Source: Struthio camelus (Eukaryota; Chordata; Aves; Struthioniformes; Struthionidae). From it: a stretch of DNA of 64,000 nt. Below, piece by piece: positions 63,824 through 64,000 of this stretch (position 1 is the first letter of the stretch; every line of letters starts with the position of its first letter). Under the pieces are notes generated by a model. It saw nothing but the letters and a program-made list of their open reading frames with translations. It ran no database searches and was not told where the DNA came from. Location: NCBI RefSeq assembly GCF_040807025.1, contig NC_090964.1, positions 7,247,214 through 7,311,213 of the forward strand. Reading direction: 5' to 3'. A program made the translations under genes and the position numbers.

Positions 63824-64000
63824 CTGTGAAAAGAAAAATTGAATTAAAGTGCTTAACAGAACTAAAAGTTTTCTGAGCTTCCGCTCTGGGAAGTGATGGG
63901 AGCGTTCCCGTTACCGCTGAACCTGGCAACCGGTGGTCCATTAGTTACAAAAAACATGGTCTGCACCAAACATGAATAAACACTCCTTCAGGCTGTGTTC
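63824..64000 (-). other. MAN1C1 intron 1 (3' end)
   Basis: Sequence upstream of exon 2 contains the pyrimidine-rich acceptor tract. The rest of the intron and exon 1 lie beyond the right edge. Confidence 0.85.

Overview
This window is vertebrate nuclear DNA. It has split genes with GT–AG introns, a CpG-rich promoter, microsatellites and decayed interspersed repeats, and no bacterial or viral gene organisation. Two protein-coding genes are recognisable, both on the minus strand, so transcription runs right to left. They are the 3' eleven coding exons of MAN1C1 (Golgi alpha-1,2-mannosidase IC, glycoside hydrolase family 47) and the 5' eleven coding exons of SELENON (selenoprotein N). As I recall it, human 1p36.11 carries the same two genes in the same order and orientation. 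A 3' copy of a CR1 LINE near 54.6-55.0 kb, several MIR-like SINE relics, and no Alu or young L1 suggest a sauropsid (bird, crocodilian or turtle). Exact species is not determinable from this window.

Layout. Positions 1-15,120 hold SELENON exons 11 to 1. The last coding exon and the SECIS element needed for selenocysteine insertion lie off the left edge. The in-frame UGA for selenocysteine is at 1565-1567. It is one base before an exon junction, and the next exon opens with a hairpin that matches the known SELENON recoding element. SELENON intron 1 (10,281-15,012) carries an imperfect minisatellite (about 14.06-14.78 kb) and GGC repeats. The GC-rich block at 14.8-15.56 kb is the likely promoter and contains a short upstream ORF. 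Positions 15.6-21.1 kb are intergenic with no supported gene. MAN1C1 polyadenylation signals lie at 21,132-21,153 and its stop codon at 21,815. Its exons then extend to 63,823, with a 22 kb intron at 41,627-63,726. The first exon (cytosolic tail, membrane anchor, stem) is off the right edge.

All exon boundaries were placed by hand. Splice sites, reading phase and residue counts agree at every junction: SELENON gives 475 residues in the window and MAN1C1 gives 451. Two MAN1C1 introns use GC instead of GT donors. The proteins are not known to act together. SELENON is an ER membrane protein linked to calcium and redox homeostasis. MAN1C1 trims mannose from N-glycans in the Golgi.

I found no convincing undescribed system. 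The items most worth a second look are the splice-junction-linked selenocysteine recoding signal, the pair of GC–AG introns in MAN1C1, the upstream ORF of SELENON, the intron 1 minisatellite and a few conserved-element candidates in introns.
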